From: Streptosporangiaceae bacterium NEAU-GS5
GTDB taxonomy: Bacteria > Actinomycetota > Actinomycetes > Streptosporangiales > Streptosporangiaceae
DNA: 64,000 bases
Assembly (NCBI GenBank): GCA_017592665.1
Contig: JAGFNW010000013.1
Coordinates: 1-64,000 of the forward strand
Reading direction: 5' to 3'
Part shown: positions 41,970 through 49,411 of the stretch, piece by piece
How positions within the stretch are numbered: the first letter of the stretch is position 1
Layout of the letters: the number at the start of each line of letters is the position of its first letter
Translations under genes and position numbers: made by a program
The notes under the pieces: model-generated
Told to the model about the DNA's origin: nothing
The model's database searches: none
The model's input: only the letters and a program-made list of their open reading frames with translations

Positions 41970-43724
41970 GTGGACCGCGAGGGAATGGCGATCCTGGCCC
42001 GGATGCTTGCCGAGCCCCTGGCGCCGCACTTCAGCCCCGGGCGGGCCCGCCTCCGGCTGGGCGCCAACACCGCGCACTACCCCGACGCCGCCGCCGAGCT
42101 CGAGGCCTTCGCCCGCCCGCTGTGGGGCCTCGCCCCGCTGGCCGCGGGCGGTGGCGCGTTCGCGCACTGGGATTTGTGGCGCGAGGGCCTGGCCAACGGC
42201 ACCGACCCGGCGCACGAGGAGTTCTGGGGCGAGGCCGGCGACCGCGACCAGCGGCTGGTCGAGACGGCCGCGATCGGCCTCGGGCTCGCCCTGGCCCCGG
42301 ATGTCCTCTGGGACCCGCTCACCGGCAAGCAGCGCGACGACGTCGCCGCCTGGCTGCGGCACGCGCTCACGGCGCGGCCCGTCGACAACAACTGGCTGTT
42401 CTTCCCCGTCATGGTCGGGCTCGGCCTCGACCGGGTCGGCGTCGCCTACGACCGGGCCCCGAACATCGCCCGCCTGGAACGGCTGGAGTCCTTCGCGCTC
42501 GGCCGCGGCTGGTACGCCGACGGCCCCACCCCGCAGCGCGACTACTACGTGCCGTTCGCCATGCACTTCTACGGGCTGATCTACGCCGCGCTCGGCCAGG
42601 ATCCGGCGCGCGCCGAGCGGCTGCGGGCCAGGGCCGCCGCGTTCGCGCTGGACTTCCGGCACTGGTTTGCCTCCGACGGGGCCGCCGTGCCGTACGGCAG
42701 GAGCATGACCTACCGCTTCGCCCAGGGCGCGTTCTGGGGGGCGCTGGCCTTCGCCGGCGTGGAGGCGCTGCCGTGGGGCGAGGTGAAGGGCCAGCTCATG
42801 CGCCACCTGCGCTGGTGGACGCGGCGCCCCATCCTCGACCGCGAAGGGCTGCTGACCCTCGGGTACGGCTACGCCCAGCCGGCCATGACCGAGCAGTACA
42901 ACGCGCCCGGATCCCCCTATTGGGCGATGAAGGCGCTGCTGCCGCTGGCGCTGCCGGCCGAGCACCCGTTATGGGCGGCGGCCGAGGAGGATGGGCCGCC
43001 GCTTCCCGAGGTGAGTGCCCAGCCCGAGGCCGGGGTCGCGCTGATGCGCTGCGAGCAGGGCAGGCAGGTCGTGCTGCTGAGCGCGGGGCAGCACTACACG
43101 TGGGTGCGCTCCGGCGCCGCCAAGTACGCCAAGTTCGCCTACTCCAGCCACTTCGGGTTCAGCGTGCCGGGCGGCGGCTACGGGCTGGATCAGGAGGCGC
43201 TCGACAGCACGCTGGCCCTCAGCGAGGACGGCGTGCACTGGCGGCCCTGCGAGGTGCCGGTGGAGGGCGAGGTGTGCGGCGAGCTGCTCCGGCTGACCTG
43301 GGCCCCCTGGCCGGACGTGACGGTCGAGACCTGGCTGCTGGCCGTGCCGCCCTGGCATGTGCGGGTGCACCGGCTGACCACGGCGCGGCCGCTGCGCTCG
43401 GCGGAGGGCGGCTTCGCCGTCGATCGCGACCCGCCCGCCGTACGGAAGGCGGGCAAACGTCGCGCGCGGATCGCGTCGTCCGCCGGGACGTGCGTGATCG
43501 AAGACCTGGCGGGCGGACGCGAGGCCGGCCTCGTGGACGCCCACCCCGGGACCAACCTCATGGCGCCGCGCACGGTCATCCCGACGCTGCTCGGCCGGCA
43601 CGCGCCCGGCACGCACCGCCTGGCCTGCGCCGTGGTGGGGCTGGCCGGCGACGGCCCCGAGCCGCCCCCGCCGAGCTGGGAGAGCGTCCTTGCCCGGCTG
43701 CCGGCGGCCGCGATCACGCGGTGA
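41970..43724 (+). CDS. DUF2264-domain protein, probable polysaccharide-degrading enzyme
   Basis: 584 residues. DNNWLFFPVMVGLGLDRVGV, RGWYADGPTPQRDYYVPFAM then HFYGLIY, and FAYSSHFGFSV place it in DUF2264, an alpha/alpha-toroid family found in plant- and algal-glycan loci. The reaction is not established to my knowledge. No signal peptide, so cytoplasmic. GTG at 41961 is an alternative start, but GTG at 41970 has AGAGG at 8-base spacing. Residue 334 is a rare TTA codon. It overlaps the convergent 149-residue gene by 11 bases. With the divergent dehydrogenases it suggests uronate or sugar-acid breakdown (inference). Confidence 0.85.
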   Translation: MDREGMAILARMLAEPLAPHFSPGRARLRLGANTAHYPDAAAELEAFARPLWGLAPLAAGGGAFAHWDLWREGLANGTDPAHEEFWGEAGDRDQRLVETAAIGLGLALAPDVLWDPLTGKQRDDVAAWLRHALTARPVDNNWLFFPVMVGLGLDRVGVAYDRAPNIARLERLESFALGRGWYADGPTPQRDYYVPFAMHFYGLIYAALGQDPARAERLRARAAAFALDFRHWFASDGAAVPYGRSMTYRFAQGAFWGALAFAGVEALPWGEVKGQLMRHLRWWTRRPILDREGLLTLGYGYAQPAMTEQYNAPGSPYWAMKALLPLALPAEHPLWAAAEEDGPPLPEVSAQPEAGVALMRCEQGRQVVLLSAGQHYTWVRSGAAKYAKFAYSSHFGFSVPGGGYGLDQEALDSTLALSEDGVHWRPCEVPVEGEVCGELLRLTWAPWPDVTVETWLLAVPPWHVRVHRLTTARPLRSAEGGFAVDRDPPAVRKAGKRRARIASSAGTCVIEDLAGGREAGLVDAHPGTNLMAPRTVIPTLLGRHAPGTHRLACAVVGLAGDGPEPPPPSWESVLARLPAAAITR

Positions 43725-44163
43725 TCCACTCGGTGGCGACCACTCCGTCGCCGAGGCGCACCCGGAGGCTCACCGGCCCCCGGCGCAGCCGATCCCAGGC
43801 GAAGCGGCCGAGCGGGTCGGCGTAGAGGACGAGCCGCTCGCCCCAGCCCTCGGCGCCGCCCTCCACCTCGACCTCGGCGGCCTGCGGCGGCATGATCTGC
43901 CCCACCAGCGCGCCCACGTCTCCGGCGAAGGTCAGCTCGACCTCGATCGTCGTGCCGCCCGCCTCGAAGGTGAGCAGCCGCGCTCCCTCGCCCGCCCGCA
44001 CGGGGGAGGGCTCGGTGACCGAGTCGAAGGTGAGCGCGGCGAGCTCGGCGTCGAGGGTGCGGAGCACATACGCCTCGGTGGCGGACTGGAGCAGGTGCGA
44101 CGGCACCGGATCCATGATCGCGGCGGCCCTGCGCAGCGCGTCTTCGAGCTCGTCGTCGTTCAC
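43714..44163 (-). CDS. 149-residue protein paired with an ECF sigma factor
   Basis: No named family recognised. Residues 1-40 are helical and acidic (MNDDELEDALRRAAAIMDPV). The rest reads as beta-rich with many hydrophobic/charged alternations (LLTFEAGGTTIEVELTFAGD, RLVLYADPLGRFAWDRL). No Cys/His zinc motif and no membrane helix, so not a classical ZAS or membrane anti-sigma. GTG start at 44163 uses the GGAGGGG that overlaps the end of the sigma gene 7 bases away, so the two are translationally coupled. A regulator of that sigma factor, or an effector it expresses, is the natural guess. Confidence 0.75.
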   Translation of the reverse strand: MNDDELEDALRRAAAIMDPVPSHLLQSATEAYVLRTLDAELAALTFDSVTEPSPVRAGEGARLLTFEAGGTTIEVELTFAGDVGALVGQIMPPQAAEVEVEGGAEGWGERLVLYADPLGRFAWDRLRRGPVSLRVRLGDGVVATEWITA

Positions 44164-44170
44164 GGCCGCC

Positions 44171-44770
44171 TCACCCCTCCTCGGCCAGCCGGGCCATCAG
44201 GACCCGCAGCCGGTCGAGGCAGCGGCGCCGGGTCGGGCCGATGCTGCCGATCGCCATCCCGAGCGCGGCCGCCGCCTCCTCGTAGCCGCGTGGCGGCGCG
44301 CCCATCAGCACCCGGAGCAGCTCGCGGCAGGAGTCGCCGAGCAGCCGGTAAGCCCGCCACAGCAGGCGGACCCGCTCCGCCTCGGCCGCCGCCTCCTCGG
44401 CCTCCAGCACCGCGAGCTCGGGCGTGCGGTCGTCGGGGATCTGCTCGAACACCTCGTCGTCGGCCGGTGCCACGCGGCGGGTGTGGCGCAGCACCTTCAG
44501 GCACTCGTTGCGCGCGGTGGTCGCCAGCCACGTGCCGACCCGCTCCGGCTCGCGGATGCGGGCGAGATTTTGCGCCAGCCGGAACCAGGTGGTCTGAAAG
44601 ACCTCCTGCGCGTCCGCCTCGGCCAGCCGATGCGCGCGGACCACTCCCCAAACGAGGGGGCTGAGACCCTCCACGAGCGCCTTCCAGGCCGCTGCGTCGC
44701 CGTGCGCCGCGGCCAGGAAGAGCGGGCCGATGGTGTCGCGTTCCACGAGGACACGATACGCCCGGGCCAT
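44171..44770 (-). CDS. ECF-type RNA polymerase sigma factor
   Basis: 199 residues. The sigma-70 region 2 is GDAAAWKALVEGLSPLVWGV, ADAQEVFQTTWFRLAQNLAR and GTWLATTARNECLKVLR. Region 4 is LLGDSCRELLRVLMGAPPRG, EEAAAALGMAIGSIGPTRRR and CLDRLRVL. It directs RNA polymerase to special promoters. ATG at 44770 follows GAAGGG. The S8 protease gene is 29 bases upstream on the same strand, the 149-residue gene follows immediately, and a TPR-CHAT gene diverges beyond the protease, so a proteolysis-linked signal is likely. Confidence 0.92.
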   Translation of the reverse strand: MARAYRVLVERDTIGPLFLAAAHGDAAAWKALVEGLSPLVWGVVRAHRLAEADAQEVFQTTWFRLAQNLARIREPERVGTWLATTARNECLKVLRHTRRVAPADDEVFEQIPDDRTPELAVLEAEEAAAEAERVRLLWRAYRLLGDSCRELLRVLMGAPPRGYEEAAAALGMAIGSIGPTRRRCLDRLRVLMARLAEEG

Positions 44771-44799
44771 GCCGGGCCTGACCCTTCATCCAAGGCTCG

Positions 44800-46182
44800 C
44801 TACGGCATCAGCGCCGGGCGCGGCACGCCGCGCACAAGGGCCGTGCCCGCCGTCGCCATGAGGTCGTGGAACGCCTTGCGCGGCTCGGCCTCGTCGTGGC
44901 GCTGCATCCAGTCGACGACCATGGCCGCGACGATCGGCGTGGAGAACGACGTGCCGCTCCACGTGGCCAGCCCGGTGAACGTCGTCTGGCCGGCCACGGC
45001 GGCGCCGCTGAGCACACCGAGATGCTCGGGCTGCTGGCAGCTGCACGTCGCGTAGGCGTCCGAGCCGTGGAGGAACTGGCACTGGTAGAACGTCGAATGC
45101 TGGTAGCGGTAGGGCACCGGGTTGTCGGGGGATCCGGTGAAGGCCGCCACCAGCCGCTCGCCGGGGGCGTACACCTTCACCCAGTCACCGTATGAGGTGA
45201 AACACGCATCTTTCGCCTCATTGTGGCGGAGAGCGCCGACCGAGGCGACGCCGCGGCCGAGGTCCGGGTCGGCGGCATAGGCGGCCGGCCAGAACGGCTG
45301 GTCGGAGCCGTTGTTCCCGGCCGCGGCGACCAGCAGCGTCTTCTCCTCGGCCAGCCGCCGCACGAACGTCTCCAGCCCGGCGAGGCCGTACTGATCCTGG
45401 ACGAGGGTCCCGGCGGACAGGCTGATGATGTCCGGCCAGCCGTCGCGCACGAGGTCGGCGAGGGCCTCGGCGAGCGTGTGCTCGGGCAGCGCGCCCGCCT
45501 TGATCCCCGCGAGCGCGCCGCTCACGCGGACGGTCGCGTTCGGCGCGACGGTCTTGATGAGGCTGGCGATGAAGGTGCCGTGTCCCACGTACTGCTTGAG
45601 AAAGGGATCCCCTGGCTCGAACATGATCTTCGGGGCGGGCTCGACGGGTGTCACGTCCGTCATCCAGGGATGCAGCGGGAAGTCGATGACCAGGCCCGTG
45701 TCGACGACCAGGACGTCCACGGTCCGGTCGGCCGTGAAGGAGCCGACCGGGGCCGCCGGGAGGAGCGGCAGCGCGGCGGGCACGGGCTCGTCGGCCGGGC
45801 AGCAGTTGACGTTGGCGATGCTCACGATGTGATTCCTGGTCAGCATCGCCTTCCCGTCGGCGCGTCGCGCGTCGCGCGTCAGCTCCAGCGCCTCGTCCAC
45901 ACCCCAGTCGTCACCGTCGTCGTCCGGGCCGTCGTCGCCGATCCGCACGCGGCAGAGGCCGGTCTCATGATTCGGGTTCACGTCGGCGCTTCTGCGGAGG
46001 CGGGTGTAGATGAGCCGGCCCACCTCCTCGGCGTCCTCGGCACGGGCGAGAACATGGGCCTTCTCGTAGACGACGCCGGCCTTGGCCGCGACCCTGATGG
46101 GCTCGGTCTCAGCGGCCAGAGAATCCTTGATCCGGTGGAACTGCTCCCAGAAACGCTGACCTAGCTCGTCGTGTGCGTTCAT
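44800..46182 (-). CDS. subtilisin-like (S8) serine protease
   Basis: 460 residues. Catalytic triad: Asp161 (VLVVDTGLV), His201 (VGHGTFIASL) and Ser412 (SGTSFSTPIVAAM), with oxyanion Asn290 (AAAGNNG). Between Asn and Ser is an unusual insert with YQCQFLHGSDAYATCSCQ (Cys368, 380, 382), perhaps a metal or disulphide element. The first ~150 residues are a charged N-domain without signal peptide, so a cytosolic protease. ATG at 46182 follows AAGGAG. Divergent from the TPR-CHAT gene and upstream of the sigma gene. The three often occur together in actinomycetes, as I recall. Confidence 0.9.
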   Translation of the reverse strand: MNAHDELGQRFWEQFHRIKDSLAAETEPIRVAAKAGVVYEKAHVLARAEDAEEVGRLIYTRLRRSADVNPNHETGLCRVRIGDDGPDDDGDDWGVDEALELTRDARRADGKAMLTRNHIVSIANVNCCPADEPVPAALPLLPAAPVGSFTADRTVDVLVVDTGLVIDFPLHPWMTDVTPVEPAPKIMFEPGDPFLKQYVGHGTFIASLIKTVAPNATVRVSGALAGIKAGALPEHTLAEALADLVRDGWPDIISLSAGTLVQDQYGLAGLETFVRRLAEEKTLLVAAAGNNGSDQPFWPAAYAADPDLGRGVASVGALRHNEAKDACFTSYGDWVKVYAPGERLVAAFTGSPDNPVPYRYQHSTFYQCQFLHGSDAYATCSCQQPEHLGVLSGAAVAGQTTFTGLATWSGTSFSTPIVAAMVVDWMQRHDEAEPRKAFHDLMATAGTALVRGVPRPALMP

Positions 46183-46215
46183 GTCGTTACTCCTTCTCTC
46201 TATGGAGTGGAGACA

Positions 46216-46244
46216 GCGCGCAGGGGATTGATACACCCCGCGCG
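46216..46244. promoter_or_regulatory. imperfect palindrome between S8 protease and TPR-CHAT genes
   Basis: GCGCGCAGGGG (46216-46226) and CCCCGCGCG (46236-46244) pair with a one-base bulge around a 9-base centre. It lies 34 bases before the protease start and 20 before the CHAT start. Candidate operator shared by both divergent genes. Confidence 0.4.
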
Positions 46245-46263
46245 TGATGTCTAGCATCGTCCC

Positions 46264-48882
46264 GTGGTGGCGGGAAGATCATCCGGCGACCCGGGCGATT
46301 TGCTCCCCCTCGTGTTCGCTCGCCCGCAAGAGGCCGTCGGGCAGGCACGGGCGCTGCTGGCCGCCCGGCCAGAGCCATATGCGGCCTCGGTGGCCCATCA
46401 GGTCATCGGGATATGGGAACGCGACTTCGGCGACCTGTCGGCCGGGCTGCGCCACCTCAGGCAGGCCCTCAGGCAGGCCCTCAGGCTGGCCGCCGGGTCG
46501 GGGTCGGGCAACCGGGAGGCCGACGTGCTGGCCACCCTCGGCGCCGCGTACGTGCACGCGGGACGCAGCCGCCAGGGGCTCGCCACGCTCGACCGGGCGG
46601 TCGCGCGGGCCAGCGGCGTCACGCTCGCGCGCGTGCTGTTCCGCCGCGCGTACGTCTACTGGGTGCTCGGCCGGCACCGTCAGGCCCTGGCCGACCTCCG
46701 GCCCGCCATCCCGCTGCTCGACCGCGCCGGCGACGTGATCTGGACGGCGCGCGCGCTCACCTTGCGGGCCACCGTCGACCTCGCCATGGGCCTCGCCGAC
46801 CGGGCCGCGGCCGACTTCGCGGCGGCCGAACGCCTCTGGGACGCCACCGGCCAGGAGCACGACAAGGCCGTCGCGGTCGAGAACCGGGGGATGGCCGCGT
46901 TCCGCACGGGCGACCTGCCGGCCGCGCTCGGCCATTTCGACGAGGCCGCGCGGCGCTACGCCAAGCTCGGCACGCCCGCGTTCGTGCTCGCCGCGCAGCG
47001 CTGCGGCGTGCTGCTGGCGGCGGGTCTCGCCCCCGAGGCCCTCCACGAGGCCGACGCCGCCATCGACCTGCTCGACCGCATGGGCGGGCAGCGCACCAGG
47101 CGCGCCGAGCTGATGCTGGTCGCGGCCCGTTCCGCGGAGGCGGCCGGAGACCCGAAGGCGGCGGCCGAGCGCGCCGCCGCCGCCACCCGCCTGTTCTCCG
47201 CGCAGGATCGGCCGTGGTGGGAGGCGCACGCCCGGCTGGCCGCGTGCCAGGCCCGGCTGACGCTGGGGGAGGTGTCGGGACGCCTGCTGCGTACGGCCAC
47301 GTCCGTCGCCGGCCGGCTGGCCGAGCTCGGCTCGCCCGAGGCCACGCAGGGCAGCCTGGTCGCCGGGCGGATCGCCCTCGCGCTCGGCCGGTCCGGCGAC
47401 GCCGAGCGGCACCTGACCGCGGCCGCCCGCGGACGGCGCCAGGGCCCGGCGCTGAACCGCGTCGACGGCTGGGCCGCACAGGCGCTGCTGGCCGAGTCGG
47501 GCGGCCGGCCGAGGGCCATGCTCGAGGCCTGCCGCCGCGGGCTCGACCTGCTCGACGAGCACCGCATGACGCTCGGGTCGTCCGAGCTGCGGGCCCGGGT
47601 GACGGCCCAGGGCGCCGAACTGGCCACGCTCGCGCAGCGGGAGGCGTTTCGCCGCCGCGATCCGCGGCGGCTGCTGGTCTGGAGCGAGCGCTGGCGTGCC
47701 GCCGTGCTGGCCGTGCCGCCCGCGCGCCCGCCCGAGGACCCCGAGCTGGTGCGCGACCTGACCGCCTTCCGCGAGATCTCCAGCCGGATCGCCGCCACCG
47801 GGGGAGTGTCGGTGCTGCGCCGCGAGCACGACCGGCTGGAGCGCGAGATCCGCGCGCGCAGCCTCCGCATGGGCGGCCAGGGCGGGGGCTCGGGCCACCG
47901 GCTCGACGTGCCCGCCCTGCTCGACGCGGTCGGCGACGGCCGGCTCGTCGAGATCGTGGCGCTCGACGGGCGGCTCGTCGTGCTGCTGTGCGGCGGCGGC
48001 CGGGTCCGCCTGTTCGAGGCGGGGCGGCTGGACGACGCCGCTGGCGAGGCGGCGCACGTGCGCGCCGGGCTCCGCCGCATGGCCTATCAGGGTTCGGCGG
48101 CCCGGCTGGCCCTCGTGGAGGAGGGCGGGCGGCGGCTGGAGCGGCTGCTGCTCGGTGCCGCCGCGAGCCACCTCGGAGACGGACCCGTGGTCGTGGTGCC
48201 GCCAGGGCTGCTGCACGGCGTCCCGTGGGCCGTCCTGCCGTCGCTGCGCGACCGCGTGGTGAGCGTGTCGCCGTCGGCCGGCGCCTGGCTGCGGACCCGG
48301 TCGATAGGGCCGCTTGGCGGCCGCGTCGTCCTGGTCCGCGGTCCCGGCCTCGCCTCGGGCGGATCCGAGGTGCCCGCTTTGACCAGCTTGTACGGCGAGG
48401 CCACGGTGCTGTCCGGAGGGGCGGCGAGCGGCCAGGCCGTGCTCCAGGAGCTCGGCGGCAGCAGGATCGCGCACATCGCGGCGCACGGCACGTTCCGCGC
48501 CGACAGCCCGCTGTTCTCCTCGCTGGAGATGGACGACGGGCCGCTGATCGTGCACGACCTCGAACGGCTCCGCGGCGCCCCCTACCAGCTCATTCTGTCC
48601 AGCTGCGACTCGGGCGCGCTCGAGCCGGTCGGCGCCGACGAACTGCTGGGCCTCGCCGCCGCCCTCCTCCCGCTCGGCACCGCGGGAATCGTGGCCAGCC
48701 TGGTGCCCGTCCACGACGAGGCCGTGGTGCCCCTCATGGTGGCCCTCCACGAATCCCTCCGCGCCGGGCGCACCCTCGCCGAATCCCTCCGCGACGCCCG
48801 GGCCGCCACCACGACGGGCCCCTCACCCACGCCCCTCGCCCTGGCCACAGCCTGGTCCTTCACCGCCATCGGCGCCGCCTGA
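46264..48882 (+). CDS. TPR-CHAT caspase-like cysteine protease
   Basis: 872 residues. The first ~450 are TPR-like helical repeats (QALADLRPAIPLLDRAGDVI, then AALGHFDEAARRYAKLG). A linker leads to the C-terminal CHAT domain, a caspase-clan peptidase, with catalytic His741 in AHIAAHGTF and Cys781 in ILSSCDSG. GADELLGLAAALLPLGTAGI follows, typical of the family. No signal peptide, so cytosolic, with the TPR part sensing a partner and gating the protease. GTG at 46264 has no ribosome site within 15 bases and may be leaderless. Divergent from the S8 protease/sigma operon. Known CHAT proteases cut dedicated partner proteins. Confidence 0.9.
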   Translation: MVAGRSSGDPGDLLPLVFARPQEAVGQARALLAARPEPYAASVAHQVIGIWERDFGDLSAGLRHLRQALRQALRLAAGSGSGNREADVLATLGAAYVHAGRSRQGLATLDRAVARASGVTLARVLFRRAYVYWVLGRHRQALADLRPAIPLLDRAGDVIWTARALTLRATVDLAMGLADRAAADFAAAERLWDATGQEHDKAVAVENRGMAAFRTGDLPAALGHFDEAARRYAKLGTPAFVLAAQRCGVLLAAGLAPEALHEADAAIDLLDRMGGQRTRRAELMLVAARSAEAAGDPKAAAERAAAATRLFSAQDRPWWEAHARLAACQARLTLGEVSGRLLRTATSVAGRLAELGSPEATQGSLVAGRIALALGRSGDAERHLTAAARGRRQGPALNRVDGWAAQALLAESGGRPRAMLEACRRGLDLLDEHRMTLGSSELRARVTAQGAELATLAQREAFRRRDPRRLLVWSERWRAAVLAVPPARPPEDPELVRDLTAFREISSRIAATGGVSVLRREHDRLEREIRARSLRMGGQGGGSGHRLDVPALLDAVGDGRLVEIVALDGRLVVLLCGGGRVRLFEAGRLDDAAGEAAHVRAGLRRMAYQGSAARLALVEEGGRRLERLLLGAAASHLGDGPVVVVPPGLLHGVPWAVLPSLRDRVVSVSPSAGAWLRTRSIGPLGGRVVLVRGPGLASGGSEVPALTSLYGEATVLSGGAASGQAVLQELGGSRIAHIAAHGTFRADSPLFSSLEMDDGPLIVHDLERLRGAPYQLILSSCDSGALEPVGADELLGLAAALLPLGTAGIVASLVPVHDEAVVPLMVALHESLRAGRTLAESLRDARAATTTGPSPTPLALATAWSFTAIGAA
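46456..46491 (+). repeat. 12-base tandem repeat inside the TPR-CHAT gene
   Basis: About three copies of CCTCAGGCAGGC, encoding RQALRQALRLA in the TPR region. In-frame, so length changes would add or remove four residues. Confidence 0.6.
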
Positions 48883-48894
48883 TCTGTTGCAAGA

Positions 48895-49359
48895 TCACGC
48901 GCGGGGGGTGAGGTGGGCGCGGGCGGCGGCGCGGTCGACGGCGAGGCGGTCGAGCAGCACCGCGCACGGGTCCGGCGGCTCGCAGGCCAGCAGTTCGAGC
49001 AGCAGCGCCTGCGGCGCCTTGGCGCGCGTCCTGATCGTGGTGCCGCGAATGCCGGCGTCGATCGCGGTCCGCGCGCCCGAGGTCAGCCGGCCCTGGCTGA
49101 ACGGCACGCGCTTGCGCGGCGGCGCGGCCGCCGACATTCCGGTCACGTCGATGCCGATGGCCGCGAGCGCCTCGCGGTCGAGCTGGTCGAGCGCCGCGCG
49201 GGCCTCCTCGACGCCGGTGCCGAGCGCCGCCGCGCAGACCGGATCACGCAGCAGGCCGAGCAGCAGATGCTCGGTGCCGAGCCGCTTGCTGCCGCGCAGC
49301 CGCGACTCGTCGAGGGCCGCCTTCACCACTACCGCGAATGGGCTTGTCGTTGGGGACAT
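48895..49359 (-). CDS. stand-alone Clp N-terminal (ClpR repeat) domain protein
   Basis: 154 residues. RLRGSKRLGTEHLLLGLLRD and APQALLLELLACEPPDPCAV are the two Clp-N helical repeats that in ClpA/ClpC bind substrates and adaptors. There is no AAA module, so it may act as an adaptor or decoy for ClpC, or as a damage sensor. ATG at 49359, 4 bases from the large inverted repeat it shares with the divergent monooxygenase gene, so the mRNA leader must be very short. Confidence 0.85.
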   Translation of the reverse strand: MSPTTSPFAVVVKAALDESRLRGSKRLGTEHLLLGLLRDPVCAAALGTGVEEARAALDQLDREALAAIGIDVTGMSAAAPPRKRVPFSQGRLTSGARTAIDAGIRGTTIRTRAKAPQALLLELLACEPPDPCAVLLDRLAVDRAAARAHLTPRA

Positions 49360-49363
49360 GTTT

Positions 49364-49407
49364 GTCAGGCTAGATTGACACGAGCGATTTTGTCAATCTA
49401 GCCTGAC
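49364..49407. promoter_or_regulatory. 17-base perfect inverted repeat containing two operator-like dyads
   Basis: GTCAGGCTAGATTGACA (49364-49380) and TGTCAATCTAGCCTGAC (49391-49407) are perfect inverted copies with a 10-base spacer. Each copy is itself a dyad of form GTCANNCTAGNNTGAC, 28 bases centre to centre. TTGACA (-35-like) occurs on both strands within it. It fills the gap between the divergent Clp-N and monooxygenase genes, so a dimeric repressor covering both promoters is likely. No repressor gene adjoins it. Confidence 0.65.
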
Positions 49408-49411
49408 GTCC

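Noticed and set aside
46279-48750. 823-residue minus-strand frame opposite the TPR-CHAT gene
   Set aside because: Antisense shadow: no motifs and biased composition, while the + strand encodes the catalytic His and Cys of CHAT.
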